A stretch of 54,832 bases of DNA from Nocardia vinacea NBRC 16497 (lineage in GTDB: Bacteria; Actinomycetota; Actinomycetes; Mycobacteriales; Mycobacteriaceae), in NCBI RefSeq assembly GCF_000308835.1, contig NZ_BAGN01000233.1, positions 1 to 54,832 on the forward strand, in the 5' to 3' direction. Below the pieces are notes generated by a model. The model made no database searches. It was not told where the DNA came from and worked only from the letters and a program-made list of their open reading frames with translations. Each line of letters opens with the position of its first letter. Within the stretch, counting starts at the first letter, position 1. Of this stretch, positions 1-9,874 are shown in pieces. A program made the position numbers and the translations under genes.

Positions 1-900
1 GTACTGGCACAAGCCAATCGCTATCCGGAGTTCCTTCCGCGTCAGCTGCCGAGGTTGATCGGGGGGCATGTCGGAGTGCATTCGGATCAGGTGGTTGTCG
101 GTTCCGGCGCGACCGGGGTGGCCATGCAGATCATCCAGGCATTGACCAAGCCGGGTGACGGAATCGTCTACGGTGCACCGACTTTCGACGGCTATCCGAT
201 CATGGCGGAGATGGCCGATCTCGAGGTCGTTCCGGTGCCCCTGGATGCCGCGGGCAATCAGGATCTCTGGGCGATGACGAAGGCCATCGACAAGCGGACC
301 GGGTTGGTGGTGGTCTGCCGTCCGCACAATCCGACCGGCACCGTGATCTCGGCCGGTGAGCTGAAGTCGTTCCTGGGCTCGGTGCCGCGCCGGGTGCCGG
401 TCATCCTGGACGAGGCGTATGCCGAATTCCTCGGTCCCGCCGATCGGGTCGACACTCTGGAGCTGCTCAACCGACATCCGAATCTGCTGGTCCTGCGCAC
501 CTTTTCGAAGGCCTACGGACTGGCCGGTCTGCGCATCGGCTACACCTTCGGCCGCAGCGAGTTGATCAGTCGCGTCCGCAGGCTGCAGCTGCCGTTCGGG
601 GTGGGTTCAGCGGCGGTGGCCGCGGTCGCCGCGTCCTACGCCGCCGAACCCGAATTGGCCGCGCGCATCCTGCGCATCACCACCGCCCGCGAGACCCTGC
701 GCAGTGCGTTGCTGCACCGACACATCGCCGTGCCACGCAGCTACGCCAACTTCCTCTACCTCCCGGGCCCCGGCGTAGCAACGGCGCTACGCCGAGCCGG
801 CATCGCAGCCAAGGCCTACCCCGACGGCAGCGCCCGCATCGCCGTCGGCGCCCCCGAAGCAGACAACGCGGTCCTGAAGGCACTCGAGTCCCTCCGCTAG
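1..900 (+). CDS. HisC-like aminotransferase, 3' part
   Basis: PLP-dependent class I/II aminotransferase of the histidinol-phosphate / aromatic aminotransferase (HisC/Pat) group. It transfers amino groups between an amino acid (histidinol phosphate or an aromatic) and 2-oxoglutarate. The frame is open to the left edge, so the N-terminus lies outside the window; the TTG at 55 is internal. Visible landmarks are a GSGATGV phosphate-binding turn, CRPHNPTG, the DEAYAEF aspartate segment, and TFSKAYGLAGLR, whose lysine (codon 508-510) should bind PLP. An R-I-A-V-G segment near the C-terminus completes the fold. HisC proper and Pat cannot be separated from this fragment. A large inverted repeat starts about 85 bp after the stop. 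Confidence 0.85.
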   Translation, partial: VLAQANRYPEFLPRQLPRLIGGHVGVHSDQVVVGSGATGVAMQIIQALTKPGDGIVYGAPTFDGYPIMAEMADLEVVPVPLDAAGNQDLWAMTKAIDKRTGLVVVCRPHNPTGTVISAGELKSFLGSVPRRVPVILDEAYAEFLGPADRVDTLELLNRHPNLLVLRTFSKAYGLAGLRIGYTFGRSELISRVRRLQLPFGVGSAAVAAVAASYAAEPELAARILRITTARETLRSALLHRHIAVPRSYANFLYLPGPGVATALRRAGIAAKAYPDGSARIAVGAPEADNAVLKALESLR

Positions 901-984
901 CCGGACCGCCCCGGGTCACCCTGGCCCCGGGGCGGCCCGCGCCGGCGGATGCGCTCAGCACGAGCGACGCGGTCGGCGCCAGCG

Positions 985-1057
985 GATCAAGATCAGGTGA
1001 CACTAGTGGCGGTGGCTTCTCGGGCGATGCCGCCATAGGTGCCACCTGATCTTGATC
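985..1057. repeat. Large imperfect inverted repeat
   Basis: Arms of 28 nt (985-1012 and 1030-1057) are complementary except at four positions, with a 17-nt loop. The outer 15 nt (GATCAAGATCAGGTG) match perfectly. It follows the aminotransferase stop and overlaps the first codons of the cupin frame. It could be a terminator for the aminotransferase or a small mobile-repeat remnant. Confidence 0.6.
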
Positions 1058-1461
1058 GCGGGTGGTTCCATGGGGAGGTGGTGAGGTGGTGGGAGTTCCG
1101 GGTGAATGCGGCGCCGGCGCGCGGGACGGCGAGTCGGGTGCTGTTTCGGTTTGCGTTGGGAGGGCGGGAGGTTATCGGTCGGCAGACGGTCGTCGAACCT
1201 GGTGGGACAAGCGGCTGGCACTACCACGACGGCACGCTGCTCGTGCTGGTTGCCCGCGGCACGCTCGACCACCCCGGTGGCGACTGTGTCCCGGTCAGCT
1301 ACCGGCGCGGCCGAATCTTCCGGGAACCCAGCGGCCCGAACTATCCACATGTGGCACGCAATCTCGGGACGACACCGGTGACCCTGTTCGTGCTGTACCT
1401 GAACCCGGTCGGCAGCCCGCTGTCACATCACGTCGACCCGCCTGCGTGCGCCGACCGATAG
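1039..1461 (+). CDS. Cupin-domain protein
   Basis: Small single-domain cupin, 140 aa from the GTG at 1039. The first cupin motif is seen as SGWHYHDGTLLVLVARG, which keeps the H-x-H metal ligands, but the usual glutamate a few residues later is absent. A later histidine (NYPHVARN) fits motif 2. Cupins of this kind bind a metal or small ligand; the substrate cannot be told. The start is doubtful because the GTG lies inside the right arm of an inverted repeat. GTG codons at 1078, 1081 or 1102 would put translation outside it. The next gene is the unrelated CopG-type regulator. Confidence 0.65.
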   Translation: MPPDLDRGWFHGEVVRWWEFRVNAAPARGTASRVLFRFALGGREVIGRQTVVEPGGTSGWHYHDGTLLVLVARGTLDHPGGDCVPVSYRRGRIFREPSGPNYPHVARNLGTTPVTLFVLYLNPVGSPLSHHVDPPACADR

Positions 1462-1550
1462 CCGCTTCGCGACGTAGCAGCGGCGTTCGCGGGCCCCATG
1501 AGGTTTCGGCCGCGCCACCGCCGCGAGCCGTGGTATCGAAGGTTGTGGCG

Positions 1551-1739
1551 ATGACCTTGCGACTCGATGATGACGACGACCGCATGCTGACCGAGGAAGC
1601 CGCGCGCACCGGCCGCTCCAAGCAAGAGATCGCGAAGGACGCGATTCCCCTGCATCTCACCGCGAACCAGGAGGTGTTCGAGGCGATGCTGGCGCGCAGC
1701 ATGCAACGGCACGCCGAATTACTCGAACGGCTGGCGTGA
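1551..1739 (+). CDS. CopG/Arc-type (RHH) antitoxin
   Basis: A 62-residue protein starting at ATG 1551. The beginning, MTLRLDDDDDRML, is the short beta-strand of ribbon-helix-helix proteins, and EEAARTGRSKQEIAKDAI gives the two helices of the DNA-binding dimer. The acidic/basic tail (RHAELLERLA) would be the toxin-binding part. Its TGA stop overlaps the GTG start of the following Doc-like frame by two bases, the usual antitoxin-toxin arrangement. It probably represses its own promoter. Since the toxin frame is broken it is likely an orphan antitoxin. The family call is confident; activity is inferred. Confidence 0.75.
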   Translation: MTLRLDDDDDRMLTEEAARTGRSKQEIAKDAIPLHLTANQEVFEAMLARSMQRHAELLERLA

Positions 1740-2274
1740 TCCCATACCTGACGGTCCACGAACTTCTTTTGATCGCGCGGGCCGTGAACCGCGGACCGAC
1801 GCGATCCGGGATTACGGGTTACTCGCCTCCGCCGCAGCGCGTCCATCCCCCAAGGTGTTCGGCGTCGATCCGGAATTGTTCGAAAAGGCCGCCGCATTGC
1901 TGCATTCGCTTGCTCGCAATCATGCCCTGATCGACGGCAACCAAAGCACCGCGTGCCTCGCCGCGGCGCTCATGCTCGAACGTAACGGTGTGATGCCAAC
2001 CGCCCTCCCGGACGAACAGGAGCCGATCATGATCGCCGTCGCGGTCGGGGACATGGACGTGCCGGAGATCGCCGAGCATCTCCGGAAATGGAGCGAACAG
2101 CAGCGCGCACGACGTCGCGATGGGGTCTGGTCGCGACCGCGCGTCAGTTGGTCGGGGCGCAGGTATCGCGCAACGAGCACGCACCGCAGGAGGAACCGCA
2201 GCCACCGATCTCTTGGGCGGGAACCAACTCCTCGACCGCACGAGCTGCGGCATTCGCGCCCGCGCCGAGGGTGA
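1736..2274 (+). pseudogene. doc: Frameshifted Doc-family toxin
   Basis: Death-on-curing (Fic-fold kinase) toxin. The first frame from GTG 1736 reads VIPYLTVHELLLIARAV, the usual Doc start. The remainder, AIRDYGLLASAAARP then KVFGVDPELFEKAAALLHSLARNHALIDGN, lies in another frame. The reading frame therefore changes near 1800-1815. The Fic/Doc motif, normally HxFxDGNKRTA, reads HALIDGNQSTA: the H, D, G and N remain but the catalytic/ATP-contacting K and R are Q and S. After AEHLRKWSEQ the frame runs on without a family-like stop and overlaps the 3' end of the opposing SdpI-like gene. Both the frameshift and the motif argue for inactivation. Confidence 0.75.
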
Positions 2275-2551
2275 ACAGCGCGACCGTCGCTGTGACCGCC
2301 GCAACGATCAGCGCCGGAAAACCACCTGCGGCGAGGGCGACGAGACCGCCCGCGAAGAGCAGTGCGCCCGCGGCCACGGAGGTGGGGGCGGCGACGCGGT
2401 TGGCGATGCGGAAGGTTTCCTCGTCGTGCAGTGCCGCCTCGGTGTGCACCCCGACGAAGCGGTTGCGTGGCAGCCGGCCGGTCAGTCCGAGCACACCGGT
2501 TGCGATGGCGACCATGGCCAGCACGAACAGGGTGAGAGCGACGACGAACAC
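2144..2551 (-). CDS. SdpI-like membrane protein
   Basis: Integral membrane protein of 135 aa from GTG 2551. It has three hydrophobic stretches (about residues 1-24, 57-77 and 79-100) and the SdpI-family loop NRFVGVHTEAALHDEETFRIANR. SdpI of Bacillus gives immunity to the SdpC toxin; in actinobacteria the role is unknown. The last 20 residues carry four cysteines (GCGSSCGACSLRDTC), suggesting a metal- or disulfide-bearing tail. It opposes the decayed Doc frame and overlaps its run-on end by about 130 bp. Confidence 0.75.
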   Translation of the reverse strand: MFVVALTLFVLAMVAIATGVLGLTGRLPRNRFVGVHTEAALHDEETFRIANRVAAPTSVAAGALLFAGGLVALAAGGFPALIVAAVTATVALFTLGAGANAAARAVEELVPAQEIGGCGSSCGACSLRDTCAPTN

Positions 2552-2679
2552 CCGAGAAGGCTAGCGCACCGCCGCCACGCCGGATCCAGCCCGGCCCGAT
2601 TTTCGGTGTATAAGCCCTGACGTTCTACCCTGATAGACACATCTATGACGGGGATCGGCGAGAACAAGAAGGCAGGACC

Positions 2680-5529
<2,850 letters not shown>

Positions 5530-5585
5530 CGCACTTCCCGCGCACGGATTTGCACGCCGCGCGCCCCATTGCGCGCCATGGACGG

Positions 5586-5661
5586 GTTGGTGTGCCGCAC
5601 ACCACTTCGTGTGCCATGCACGAGTTGGTGTGCCGCACACCGACCCGTGTGCCACGCACGG
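5586..5661. repeat. Two tandem 38-bp units, each with a palindrome
   Basis: Units 5586-5623 and 5624-5661 differ at only a few positions. Each contains the perfect 15-nt palindrome GGTGTGC-C-GCACACC followed by a CGTGTGCC(A/C)(T/C)GCACG block. The array lies between the convergent leuS and deacetylase genes and may act as a bidirectional terminator. No coding frame fits. Confidence 0.6.
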
Positions 5662-5713
5662 ATACGCCCGGTTATTTCGACGCGGCAGCCTAGGCGTGCG
5701 CGGCGCGGTTCGG

Positions 5714-6499
5714 TCAGCGCGGCGGCAGCAGGACGTCGTTGAGGGTCACCATGGAGAGATTGCGCTCCTTGATGATGTCCACCAGCTGCCCGTAGACGTG
5801 CGTAACCGCGGGCGCGTTCGCGTGCCCGATGATGATCGTCTGCGGGTTGAAATACTTACGCGCGCACTCCAGTAGGTAGTCCTCGGTGATCACACCGGAG
5901 TCCGACAGCGAGCCGTACCACATGGTCGGCACGGTGTAGCCGAGATCCGCGGCGACCCGATCGACCGTGCCGTTGTGGCGACCGAACGGCGGGCGGTAGT
6001 AGGGCGTGCCGTCCACACCGAAGTTGTTCCGCAGGAAGGACTTCGCCCGCTCCAACTGCGAGGAGATACCCGACGCGGACAGCTTGGTGAGGTCCGCGTG
6101 GTCCCAGGTGTGATTGCCGAGCTGGATCTGACCGGAATCGACCAGGGGCCGCAATGCGTCTCGGTGAATCGCCCACGAGTCGTAGTAGGCGGTCACGAAG
6201 AAGGTGAATCGCGCGCCGGTATCCCTCGCGAATTTGATGTAGGCCCCGACGACTTCCGGACTCGCGCCGTCATCGATCGTGAGCGCCATATTGGTGCCAC
6301 CGCCCGGCAGTGCGGTGATGGTCCGCGCCGGAATCGGCGTCTTCGGTCCGATCGGCGGCGGGGGCAGCAGCGGCGCGGGCAGTATCGGCCCGTTGCCCGC
6401 CGAACCACTGTTGAACGGCTCCCCCTCGGCCCGCACACAGCCGGTCAATGCCACCGCGGTCCCTGTAGCAAGCATTGTCAGCAGCCGACGTCTATCCAC
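5714..6499 (-). CDS. Polysaccharide deacetylase lipoprotein
   Basis: Carbohydrate esterase family 4 (NodB fold) that would remove N-acetyl groups from peptidoglycan or another surface polymer. The start ATG 6499 leads into MDRRR, a hydrophobic segment and the lipobox LTGC (Cys21), so it should be a lipoprotein. A Pro-rich linker (about residues 39-65) precedes the catalytic domain. Motifs seen are TIDDG (Asp76/77) in place of TFDDG, H130-x3-H134 in GNHTWDH as zinc ligands, and RPPFG (169-173). The C-terminal IIIGHANAP matches the LxH motif region. All expected catalytic positions are present, so it should be active. The sugar target is not determinable. Confidence 0.88.
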   Translation of the reverse strand: MDRRRLLTMLATGTAVALTGCVRAEGEPFNSGSAGNGPILPAPLLPPPPIGPKTPIPARTITALPGGGTNMALTIDDGASPEVVGAYIKFARDTGARFTFFVTAYYDSWAIHRDALRPLVDSGQIQLGNHTWDHADLTKLSASGISSQLERAKSFLRNNFGVDGTPYYRPPFGRHNGTVDRVAADLGYTVPTMWYGSLSDSGVITEDYLLECARKYFNPQTIIIGHANAPAVTHVYGQLVDIIKERNLSMVTLNDVLLPPR

Positions 6500-6676
6500 G
6501 ATTCGAACCCTCTAGCTTCGCTCTATCAGCGCACCGCCGCCCCGTCGACGCAAACGCGCAGGTAACAGACGCGAGGCTACCGAGCGAAACTGTCCCCGAG
6601 CTGAACCTCGGAAAAACATGTCAAGAAAACGACACCATCTCGGCCTCACATTCGGATGAAATCACAGTGAGCCGAA

Positions 6677-7372
6677 TCAGTAGGGCCGCAGCACGATCTC
6701 GGTCGGATGGCCGTCGCGCGGTGTGTCGATGGCCGAACGCACGGTCCCCGCGACGGTCTCCGGGCTCAGGAATTCCTCCGCGCGATACTCGCGCCCCTCA
6801 CCCGCGATGATCTCCCGCTGCATATCGGTATCGATGCGGCCGGGATGGATCGAGGTCACTCGCAGCGTCGGCTCCTCCAACCGCAGCGCGTCACCGAAGG
6901 CCCGCAAACCGAACTTGCTTGCCGCGTAAGACGCCCACCCCGCATTAGCCCGCAATCCGGCACCCGAATTGATCAGCACCACATGACCGTTGGCCGCGCG
7001 CAACGCGGGCAGCAGCAGCCGAGTCAACTCGGCGACGGCAATAATGTTGGCTTCCAAGGTATTTCGCCACTGCTGTACCGAGGATTCGGCGATCGAACCC
7101 AGGTCCGCGATACCGGCGTTGTGTACCAACACATCCAGGCGCTCGATCGGCGAAACTGCTTCCGCCACTGCGGAATAGTCGGTCAACTCGACCGGCCATC
7201 CGGTGGCGCCGGGCAGTTCGCCTAATATCGCGCGCAGCGCCTCGGCCGAGCGGGCGCCGAGCAAGAGATCGTGGGTCGGTGCGAGTTCGCGAGCGATCGC
7301 GGCGCCGAGCCCGCGGCTGGCGCCGGTGATCAGCGCGGTCGGCTTCGGTGTGCTGGTCACGGCGGTGGTCAT
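6677..7372 (-). CDS. SDR-family oxidoreductase
   Basis: Classical short-chain dehydrogenase/reductase of 231 aa, Rossmann fold. The nucleotide-binding TGASRGLG is at residues 16-23, NAG at 85-87, the catalytic Ser136 (LINSGAG), and Tyr149/Lys153 in YAASK. The arginine after TGAS suggests NADP(H) preference. The start ATG 7372 is chosen because the fold begins directly after it; the frame is open further upstream without homology. It diverges from the GgH gene, and the 200 bp between them must hold both promoters. The substrate is unknown. Confidence 0.85.
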   Translation of the reverse strand: MTTAVTSTPKPTALITGASRGLGAAIARELAPTHDLLLGARSAEALRAILGELPGATGWPVELTDYSAVAEAVSPIERLDVLVHNAGIADLGSIAESSVQQWRNTLEANIIAVAELTRLLLPALRAANGHVVLINSGAGLRANAGWASYAASKFGLRAFGDALRLEEPTLRVTSIHPGRIDTDMQREIIAGEGREYRAEEFLSPETVAGTVRSAIDTPRDGHPTEIVLRPY

Positions 7373-7574
7373 GGAGTCACCGTATCGGCCACCGAAACGG
7401 GCGGTAGCACTACCCGCACGCGCGGCGATGGATGCATAAAGCGAATAAGTGGAATTCACGGACGGGGCATGCAGAGTGAGATCCGGCGCACAACAGCTGG
7501 CCACCAGGGCGCACCAGGACGAGACACGAGTCACTGAGCGGGCGTACTTGCGGGTGTCATCGCAAAATAGGGGG

Positions 7575-8912
7575 ATGGCACACCCAGGCTTCACCCCAAC
7601 ACAGCTCGCGGCTCGCGCCGCCTACCTGCTACGGGGCAATGACCTGGGCACCATGACGAGTGCGGCACCCCGGCTGTATCCGCACATGTGGAGCTGGGAC
7701 GCCGCCTTCGTCGCGGTCGGTCTCGCCCCACTGAGTGTCGAGCGCGCGGTCATCGAACTGGACACCCTGCTTTCGGCGCAGTGGAAGAACGGGATGATCC
7801 CGCACATCGTCTTCGCCAATGGTGTGGACGGCTACTTCCCCGGCCCGGCCCGCTGGGAGTGCAAGAGGCTGGCCGCCAATGCCCCGGACGGTCCGGACAC
7901 CTCCGGCATCACCCAGCCGCCGGTGCACGCCATCGCGGTGCAGCGCATCCTCGACCATTCCCGCCGCCACGGCCGCAGCACCAGGGCGGTGGCCGAGGAA
8001 TTCCTGAATCGGCGCTGGCCCGATCTGGTGCGCTGGCATCGCTGGCTGGCCCATGCCCGCGACCCCAAGGAGAGCGGCCGGATCACGCTGTATCACGGCT
8101 GGGAATCCGGGATGGACAATTCGCCGCGCTGGGATCGGGCCTATGCGAATGTGACGCCCGGTGATCTGCCGCCGTATCAGCGCGAGGATCTGCTGGTGGT
8201 CTCGGATCCATCGCAGCGGCCCAGCGACCGCGAATACGACCGCTATCTGTGGCTGGTCGAGCAGATGCGCCGCGCCGGATACGACGACTACCAGCTCGCC
8301 TCGACGATGAGCTTCGCGGTGGAGGACGTCTTCGTCACCGCGATCTTCGCGCTGGCGTGTGAGGTTCTCGCCAATATCGGCGAGGAGTACAAGCAGCCCC
8401 ATGCCGATGTCCGCGAACTGTATTCGTGGGCGGAACGCTTTCGCGCGGGCGTGGTCGCGACTACCGACGCACGCACCGGTGCGGCCCGGGATTTCGACGT
8501 GCGCCTCAAGCGCTGGATCAATACCGAAACCCTCTCGATGTTCGCCCCACTACTGTGCGGCGGCCTGCCCCGCGACACCGAACGCAGCCTGTTGCGCCTG
8601 TTCGAGGGCCCGCGCTTCTGCGGTCATCCGGACCTGCGCTATGCCCTGCCGCCGTCCACCTCACCGGTCTCCAAGGACTTCCGCTCCCGCGAATACTGGC
8701 GCGGCCCGGTCTGGCCGGTGATGAGCTGGCTGTTCTCCTGGGTCTTCGCCCGCCGTGGCTGGGCCGAGCGCTCCTTCATGCTCCGCGCCGAAGGTCTGCG
8801 CCAAGCCAGCGACGGCAGCTTCGCCGAATACTACGAACCATTCACCGGAGAACCCCTCGGCAGCATGCAGCAGTCCTGGACCGCGGCCTCGGTCCTGGAC
8901 TGGCTCGGCTGA
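7575..8912 (+). CDS. ggH: Glucosylglycerate hydrolase (GH63)
   Basis: GH63-type (alpha/alpha)6-barrel hydrolase of 445 aa, almost the same length as mycobacterial GgH. GgH splits glucosylglycerate (and mannosylglycerate) to sugar plus glycerate, recycling the solute and methylglucose-lipopolysaccharide primer that accumulates under nitrogen limitation. The start ATG 7575 follows AGGGGG. The expected acid Asp is Asp181 in ESGMDNSPRWD and the base Glu is Glu418 in FAEYYEPFTGEPLG. These are one less than the D182/E419 I recall for the M. hassiacum enzyme. MWSWDAAFV and REYWRGPVWPVMSW are substrate-pocket segments of the family. Confidence 0.9.
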   Translation: MAHPGFTPTQLAARAAYLLRGNDLGTMTSAAPRLYPHMWSWDAAFVAVGLAPLSVERAVIELDTLLSAQWKNGMIPHIVFANGVDGYFPGPARWECKRLAANAPDGPDTSGITQPPVHAIAVQRILDHSRRHGRSTRAVAEEFLNRRWPDLVRWHRWLAHARDPKESGRITLYHGWESGMDNSPRWDRAYANVTPGDLPPYQREDLLVVSDPSQRPSDREYDRYLWLVEQMRRAGYDDYQLASTMSFAVEDVFVTAIFALACEVLANIGEEYKQPHADVRELYSWAERFRAGVVATTDARTGAARDFDVRLKRWINTETLSMFAPLLCGGLPRDTERSLLRLFEGPRFCGHPDLRYALPPSTSPVSKDFRSREYWRGPVWPVMSWLFSWVFARRGWAERSFMLRAEGLRQASDGSFAEYYEPFTGEPLGSMQQSWTAASVLDWLG

Positions 8913-9047
8913 CGCATCCGGCCCGGTCGCAGCAATGGGAGCCGCTGGGTGACGTGAGCGGCCCCAGCGGGCGGTAAGTGAATACTGCGCAAATGCCTCA
9001 GATGTAACTCTGGTCACAAACGATACTTGTCGCTATCGTCAAAAAGC

Positions 9048-9776
9048 ATGGATAGCACTCGTTGGAGATCGACCCGCGCCGTGGCGTTGTCCGCGATGAC
9101 GGTGGGCAGCATCCTGATGGCTACTTCGACGGGAACGGCGGTGGCCGGCCCGAGCGGACCCGATGTGTCGTCGTGGCAGCACGTCGACGGCCGGTTCATC
9201 GACTGGTTCGCGGTGCGAGGGGCCGGGCACGCTTTCGCCATGGTGAAGGCGACGGAGGGCGTGAATTACGTCAATCCGTATTTCGTGCCGGACAGCATTC
9301 TGATGCGGGCGGCGGGGGTCGCGCGCGGGACGTATCACTACGCGCGACCGAACCTGCCGCCGGAGCCGCAGGCGGCGCTGTACGCGACCGTCGTGCTCGG
9401 ACAGAACGGGCCGCTGGATCTGCCGCCGGTGCTCGATCTGGAGAATGCGGGCGGACTCGCTCCGGCCGGACTGATCGACTGGACGCATCGGTATCTGAAT
9501 ACCGTGCAGGCCCTGACCGGACGGGTGCCGATCATCTACACCTATCCGAATTTCTGGAAGTCGGCCATGGCGAATACCAATGAATTCACCAGGTATCCGC
9601 TCTGGATCGCCGACTATCGCGGCAATGACCAACCCGAAGTACCGGGTGGCTGGCCGACATGGACGTTCTGGCAGACCACCGACAGCGGCCGCATTCCCGG
9701 TATCGCGGGCGGCACCGATGTCAACGTATACAGCGGCGCCCAAGGCGATTTCGCGCGCTACGCCAATATGGGCTGA
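9048..9776 (+). CDS. Secreted GH25 lysozyme
   Basis: N-acetylmuramidase of the GH25 (Chalaropsis) family, cleaving the MurNAc-GlcNAc bond in peptidoglycan. ATG 9048 starts a Sec signal peptide (RWRSTR, hydrophobic core, cleavage likely near GTAVA-GPS), so the mature enzyme is essentially one catalytic domain. The active-site aspartate is Asp39 (GPDVSSW), and the acid pair is Asp130/Glu132 in PPVLDLEN. KATEG and WIADY...TFWQTT are further family landmarks. It shares a hairpin terminator with the opposing phoX gene. Confidence 0.9.
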   Translation: MDSTRWRSTRAVALSAMTVGSILMATSTGTAVAGPSGPDVSSWQHVDGRFIDWFAVRGAGHAFAMVKATEGVNYVNPYFVPDSILMRAAGVARGTYHYARPNLPPEPQAALYATVVLGQNGPLDLPPVLDLENAGGLAPAGLIDWTHRYLNTVQALTGRVPIIYTYPNFWKSAMANTNEFTRYPLWIADYRGNDQPEVPGGWPTWTFWQTTDSGRIPGIAGGTDVNVYSGAQGDFARYANMG

Positions 9777-9782
9777 ACACAG

Positions 9783-9827
9783 CACGAAACCGCTACTCCC
9801 TGCAGGTTGTCGAGTAGCGGTTTCGTG
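9783..9827. terminator. Bidirectional hairpin terminator
   Basis: Perfect 16-bp arms (9783-9798 and 9812-9827; inner sequence ACGAAACCGCTACTC) with a 13-nt loop, placed between the convergent lysozyme and phoX genes. A-rich on one side and T-rich on the other, which suits termination in both directions. Confidence 0.85.
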
Positions 9828-9874
9828 TGTGCGGGGCAGCTGCGCCTACCCACCCCGCCTGCTGCGCCCCCTAG

